Positions 5,655 to 8,170 of a DNA stretch of 8,170 bases are shown here, piece after piece. The position numbers were made by a program, and so were the translations under genes. The DNA is taken from positions 1 through 8,170 of the forward strand of contig CALCDK010000050.1 of NCBI GenBank assembly GCA_937900605.1. The letters run 5' to 3'. Positions within the stretch are counted from its first letter, which is position 1; each line of letters opens with the position of its first letter. Origin of the DNA: an uncultured Olsenella sp. (lineage in GTDB: Bacteria; Actinomycetota; Coriobacteriia; Coriobacteriales; Atopobiaceae). The notes beneath the pieces are model-generated. The model had not been told where the DNA came from. It searched no databases and saw only the letters and a program-made list of their open reading frames with translations.

Positions 5655-6035
5655 CTATGCCTCGGCCCTCCACAGGCCGTGAAGGTTGCAGTACTCGTAG
5701 ACGCTCACCGGCACGCCGGCGCCCACGGTGAAGCGGGCCTGCGGCTCAGAGCCGGGCGTGAGGTGCCTGATGGACAGGCAGCCGTCGCAGGCCACGGCAA
5801 TCCACTGGATGTAGTGCCCCTCGAGCATGGGGTGGTCGACGGAGCCGACGCGGACCACGACGTCGTCGCCGTCGCGCGAGACGACGGGGACGTGCTTCTC
5901 GACGGCGGCGTCGGTGGAGCCCGCCTCCAGCAGCTGCATCGTCTCCCCGCAGCAGACGGGGTCGACGCCACCGTCCCTGACGACGGCGACGATGTTGCCG
6001 CAGTGGTTGCAGCGATAGAACTTGACCTCGGCCAT
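5655..6035 (-). CDS. dfx: Desulfoferrodoxin (class I, 2Fe superoxide reductase)
   Basis: A 126-residue cytoplasmic non-haem iron protein that reduces superoxide to hydrogen peroxide, taking electrons from rubredoxin-like donors; typical of anaerobes. The N-terminal desulforedoxin domain carries the Fe(Cys)4 set C9, C12, C28 and C29 (RCNHCGNIV, VCCGETM). The C-terminal neelaredoxin domain holds the Fe(His)4Cys site: H48 in EKHVP, H68 in DHPM, H74 in EGHY, then C116 and H119 in YEYCNLHGLW. E46 and K47 match the Glu-Lys pair next to the active site. The length equals that of Desulfovibrio desulfoferrodoxin, and no residue is missing. The start is supported by GAGGAG at 6041-6046, five bases before the ATG. 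It lies 181 bases after dnaE and seems to be a separate unit, bounded downstream by hairpins. Confidence 0.96.
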   Translation of the reverse strand: MAEVKFYRCNHCGNIVAVVRDGGVDPVCCGETMQLLEAGSTDAAVEKHVPVVSRDGDDVVVRVGSVDHPMLEGHYIQWIAVACDGCLSIRHLTPGSEPQARFTVGAGVPVSVYEYCNLHGLWRAEA

Positions 6036-6060
6036 GAGAGCTCCTCTCGCTCGATGCCAC

Positions 6061-6082
6061 GGCCCGGGCAGGCGCCCGGGCC
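6061..6082 (+). terminator. Perfect hairpin with a pyrimidine tail on the plus strand, upstream of the desulfoferrodoxin gene
   Basis: GGCCCGGGC (6061-6069) and GCCCGGGCC (6074-6082) form a 9-bp stem with a four-base loop. On the plus strand it is followed by CCCTTCTTCTTAT, a terminator-like tail, although no plus-strand gene precedes it. On the minus strand there is no U tract, so it is a weak candidate for ending dnaE; there it would lie in the leader of the desulfoferrodoxin message, 26 bases before its start. Confidence 0.4.
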
Positions 6083-6093
6083 CCCTTCTTCTT

Positions 6094-6099
6094 ATGATA
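6094..6099 (-). promoter_or_regulatory. Possible -10 element for the desulfoferrodoxin gene
   Basis: TATCAT on the minus strand, one base from TATAAT, with an A-rich stretch (AAGAAGAAGG) right after it, the likely start region. No good -35 is visible at 16-18 bases upstream. The placement, 59 bases before the gene, is reasonable. Confidence 0.35.
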
Positions 6100-6216
6100 C
6101 CCAGCCCGTCGCAGACGTTGCGAGGGACCCGTCGGCGGCATCCGTGCGGGCCTGGCCGGCGACCCGGGACCGGCCGACGACGCGGGCCCGAACGGCGAAC
6201 CAGACCCCGCCGGCGG
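6100..6216. other. Non-coding stretch after dnaE
   Basis: GC-rich sequence between the dnaE stop and the possible desulfoferrodoxin promoter. It holds an inverted repeat, GGCCGG at 6154-6159 and CCGGCC at 6170-6175, around a CCCGGG core, with no U tract. I see no gene or clear terminator for dnaE here. Confidence 0.4.
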
Positions 6217-8170
6217 CTATGCCACCGTGACCTTGCCCTGCCTGCCCACCAGGTCGATCATCTCGGCGAGAAGGACCATGTTGCGCGCGTCGACGCGCGC
6301 CGGCAGCTCCATGCGCATCACGTCGCCGGAGGTGGCCTCGACGCGCAGCTCGACGTGGTCCAGGCCCGGGTAGCGCGAGATGATGTCGTTCATGGAGTCC
6401 ATGTACGGGCGGGTGAGCAGGCCGGCGGGGATGTTGACCTCCATGACCTTGGGGCGGTTGGCGCTCTCGTCCAGGACCAGGGGGTCGACCTCCAGGCAGA
6501 TGACCTGGTTGCCGCGGTCGCCGCGCTCGAGCTTGCCGAGCACCTTGACGAAGACGTCGCCCGTGGACTCGCCGGACTCCGGGTCCACCTCGCCGGCAAG
6601 GGTGGCGGCGCACTTCTTGTAGAGCTTGGGGAACACGACGAGGGTGACCTCGCCCTCCATGTCCTCGAGGGTGACGACGGCCATGGAGTCGCCCTTCTTG
6701 GTGGTCTTCTTCTGGACCTGCGTCACCATGCCGGCGAGGCGGATGGGCTTGCCCTCGGGGACCTTGAAGCGCTCGTGGACGCCGCCCTGGGCGTCGGTGT
6801 GCTCCTCGGCCACCTCGATGTCCGCGACGGTGTAGTCGCGGTTCTTCGCCAGCGCGTACTCGTACGGGCGCAGCGGGTGGTCCGAGACGTACAGGCCCAG
6901 GAACTCGTGCTCGCGGGCCAGCTTGACCGAGCGGTCCCACTCCACGCCGTCGGGCTCGGGGACGCTGTTCTCGAAGCCGGAGCCCTCGACGTCGCCGAAC
7001 ATGTCGAACATCGAGAACTGCCCCGCGTCGCGCACCTTCTGCTGGCGCGCGGCGGCGTCGATGATGTTCTCGGGGTTGTTCTTGTCGACGAAGCGCATGA
7101 GCTGCATGCGGGTGTAGCCGGTGGAGTCGAACGCGCCCGAGCAGATGAGCGCCTCCACCACGCGGCGGTTGGCCTGGGAGGAGTCCATGCGGTCGACGAA
7201 GTCGTGCAGCGTCGAGAAGGGGCCGTTCTTCTCGCGCTCCTCCATGATGGCCTCGCCCACGCCCTCGCCCACGCCGCGGATGCCGGCGAAGCCGAAGCGC
7301 ACGCCCTCGGAGGTGGCAGTGAAGTCCTTGCCGGACTCGTTGATGTCCGGGGGCAGGATGGCGACGCCCTCGTGGCGGTAGGCCGTGACGTAGTGGACAA
7401 TCTTGTCGGTCTTGCCCATGTAGGAGGTCAAGACCGAGGCCATGTACTCGCGCGGGTAGTGGGCCTTGAGCCACGCGGTCTGCATGACCAGGATGGCGTA
7501 GCCGGCCGAGTGCGACTTGTTGAAGGCGTAGGACGCGAACTCGAGGACGTCGTCCCAGATGCGCTGCGCGATCTCCTTCTTGTAGCCGTTGCGCACGGCG
7601 CCGTTCATCCAGTGCTCGTAGGTGGTCTCGTCCTTGCCGTCGTCCCAGTGGAACTCGGTCGAGGTGAGGAGCTTGATCTTCTTCTTGGCCACGGGCTTGC
7701 GGATGCGCGAGTCGGACTCGCCGGCCGAGAAGCCCGACATCTTCATGGAGATGCGCATGACCTGCTCCTGGTAGACCATGGTGCCGTAGGTCTCGCCGAG
7801 GATGTCGTCGAGGCGCGGGTCGTACGAGACGGCCTCCTCGCGCCCATTCATGCGGTCGATGTAGCTGGTGACCATGCCGGCGCCCAGCGGGCCCGGTCGG
7901 TACAGGGCGATGAGTGCGACGACCTGCTTGTACTCCGTGGGGCGCATGTTCTTGATGGTCGAGGTCATGCCGGCGGACTCGATCTGGAAGACGCCGGCGG
8001 TGCGGCCCTCCCTCATGAGCTTGAAGATCTCCGGGTCGTCGAAGGGGATCTTGTCGACGTCGATGTCGATGCCGTAATTGGCCTTGATGTTGGCCTTGGC
8101 GCGGCTGATGACGGTCAGCGTGCGCAGGCCCAGGAAGTCCATCTTGAGCAGGCCCATGTCCGCGACGGAG
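6217..8170 (-). CDS. dnaE: DNA polymerase III alpha subunit DnaE, C-terminal part
   Basis: The last 650 residues of the replicative polymerase; the N-terminal part, including the PHP domain and the first two catalytic aspartates, lies beyond the right edge. Counting visible residues, the fragment begins SVADMGLLKMDFLGLRTLT (palm/fingers), continues with FQIESAGM, ALYRPGPLGAGM, TYGTMVYQEQVM, the third-aspartate region SAGESD (D153), and the finger motif FNKSHSAGYA near 216-225. A helix-hairpin-helix GIRGVGEGVGEAI follows near 296-308. The internal beta-clamp binding motif QFSMFDMF is at 384-391, the OB domain (IRLAGMVTQVQKK…) near 476-570, and a C-terminal domain ends KVTVA. After SAGESD the usual LRRAMGKK reads RIRKPVAKKK, and about 13 extra residues precede NGAVRNGY compared with E. 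coli DnaE. The frame is open with no damage. Confidence 0.96.
   Translation of the reverse strand, partial: SVADMGLLKMDFLGLRTLTVISRAKANIKANYGIDIDVDKIPFDDPEIFKLMREGRTAGVFQIESAGMTSTIKNMRPTEYKQVVALIALYRPGPLGAGMVTSYIDRMNGREEAVSYDPRLDDILGETYGTMVYQEQVMRISMKMSGFSAGESDSRIRKPVAKKKIKLLTSTEFHWDDGKDETTYEHWMNGAVRNGYKKEIAQRIWDDVLEFASYAFNKSHSAGYAILVMQTAWLKAHYPREYMASVLTSYMGKTDKIVHYVTAYRHEGVAILPPDINESGKDFTATSEGVRFGFAGIRGVGEGVGEAIMEEREKNGPFSTLHDFVDRMDSSQANRRVVEALICSGAFDSTGYTRMQLMRFVDKNNPENIIDAAARQQKVRDAGQFSMFDMFGDVEGSGFENSVPEPDGVEWDRSVKLAREHEFLGLYVSDHPLRPYEYALAKNRDYTVADIEVAEEHTDAQGGVHERFKVPEGKPIRLAGMVTQVQKKTTKKGDSMAVVTLEDMEGEVTLVVFPKLYKKCAATLAGEVDPESGESTGDVFVKVLGKLERGDRGNQVICLEVDPLVLDESANRPKVMEVNIPAGLLTRPYMDSMNDIISRYPGLDHVELRVEATSGDVMRMELPARVDARNMVLLAEMIDLVGRQGKVTVA

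Noticed and set aside
6154..6175. Inverted repeat GGCCGG…CCGGCC as the dnaE terminator
   Set aside because: The stem is short with a ten-base loop and no U tract on either strand; likely a by-product of base composition.

Overview
The window is very GC-rich DNA in which every supported gene lies on the minus strand, so transcription runs from right to left. The gene set and protein style suggest a strictly or mostly anaerobic high-GC Gram-positive bacterium. I infer class Coriobacteriia (Olsenella/Atopobium/Collinsella relatives). The reasons are actinobacterial base composition, a class I desulfoferrodoxin, a Gram-positive-type LexA box (GAAC-N4-GTTC), a PTS IIA gene and a divergent DnaE. 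The taxonomy is inference, not proof.

Layout in the direction of transcription: the C-terminal half of the replicative polymerase DnaE (8170-6217, running off the right edge); a 181-base gap with a hairpin and a possible promoter; desulfoferrodoxin/superoxide reductase (6035-5655); tandem hairpins including an 11-bp terminator-like stem; a 632-residue protein of the glutamine-dependent NAD+ synthetase family whose catalytic motifs look lost in both domains (5549-3651); a short intergenic region with an extended -10 promoter and a perfect LexA operator; the Holliday-junction genes ruvC (frameshifted in this sequence), ruvA and ruvB, coupled by overlapping stop/start codons (3591-1402); a stand-alone fructose-type PTS EIIA (1330-863); a terminator-like hairpin; a DJ-1/PfpI protein (753-175); and the first 43 codons of a cysteine desulfidase/UPF0597 protein that leaves the left edge (129-1).

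Functionally the centre is an SOS-controlled ruvCAB branch-migration and resolution operon next to the replicative polymerase. It is flanked by oxidative-stress or thiol-type genes (desulfoferrodoxin, DJ-1, desulfidase family) and one sugar-phosphotransferase component.

The two observations most worth following are the NAD+ synthetase-like protein, which appears to be a double pseudoenzyme with a disordered tail, and the single-base frameshift in ruvC. Restoring one base there gives a full 167-residue RuvC with catalytic residues D7, E66, H139 and D142. No mobile element, CRISPR array, tRNA or rRNA was seen.
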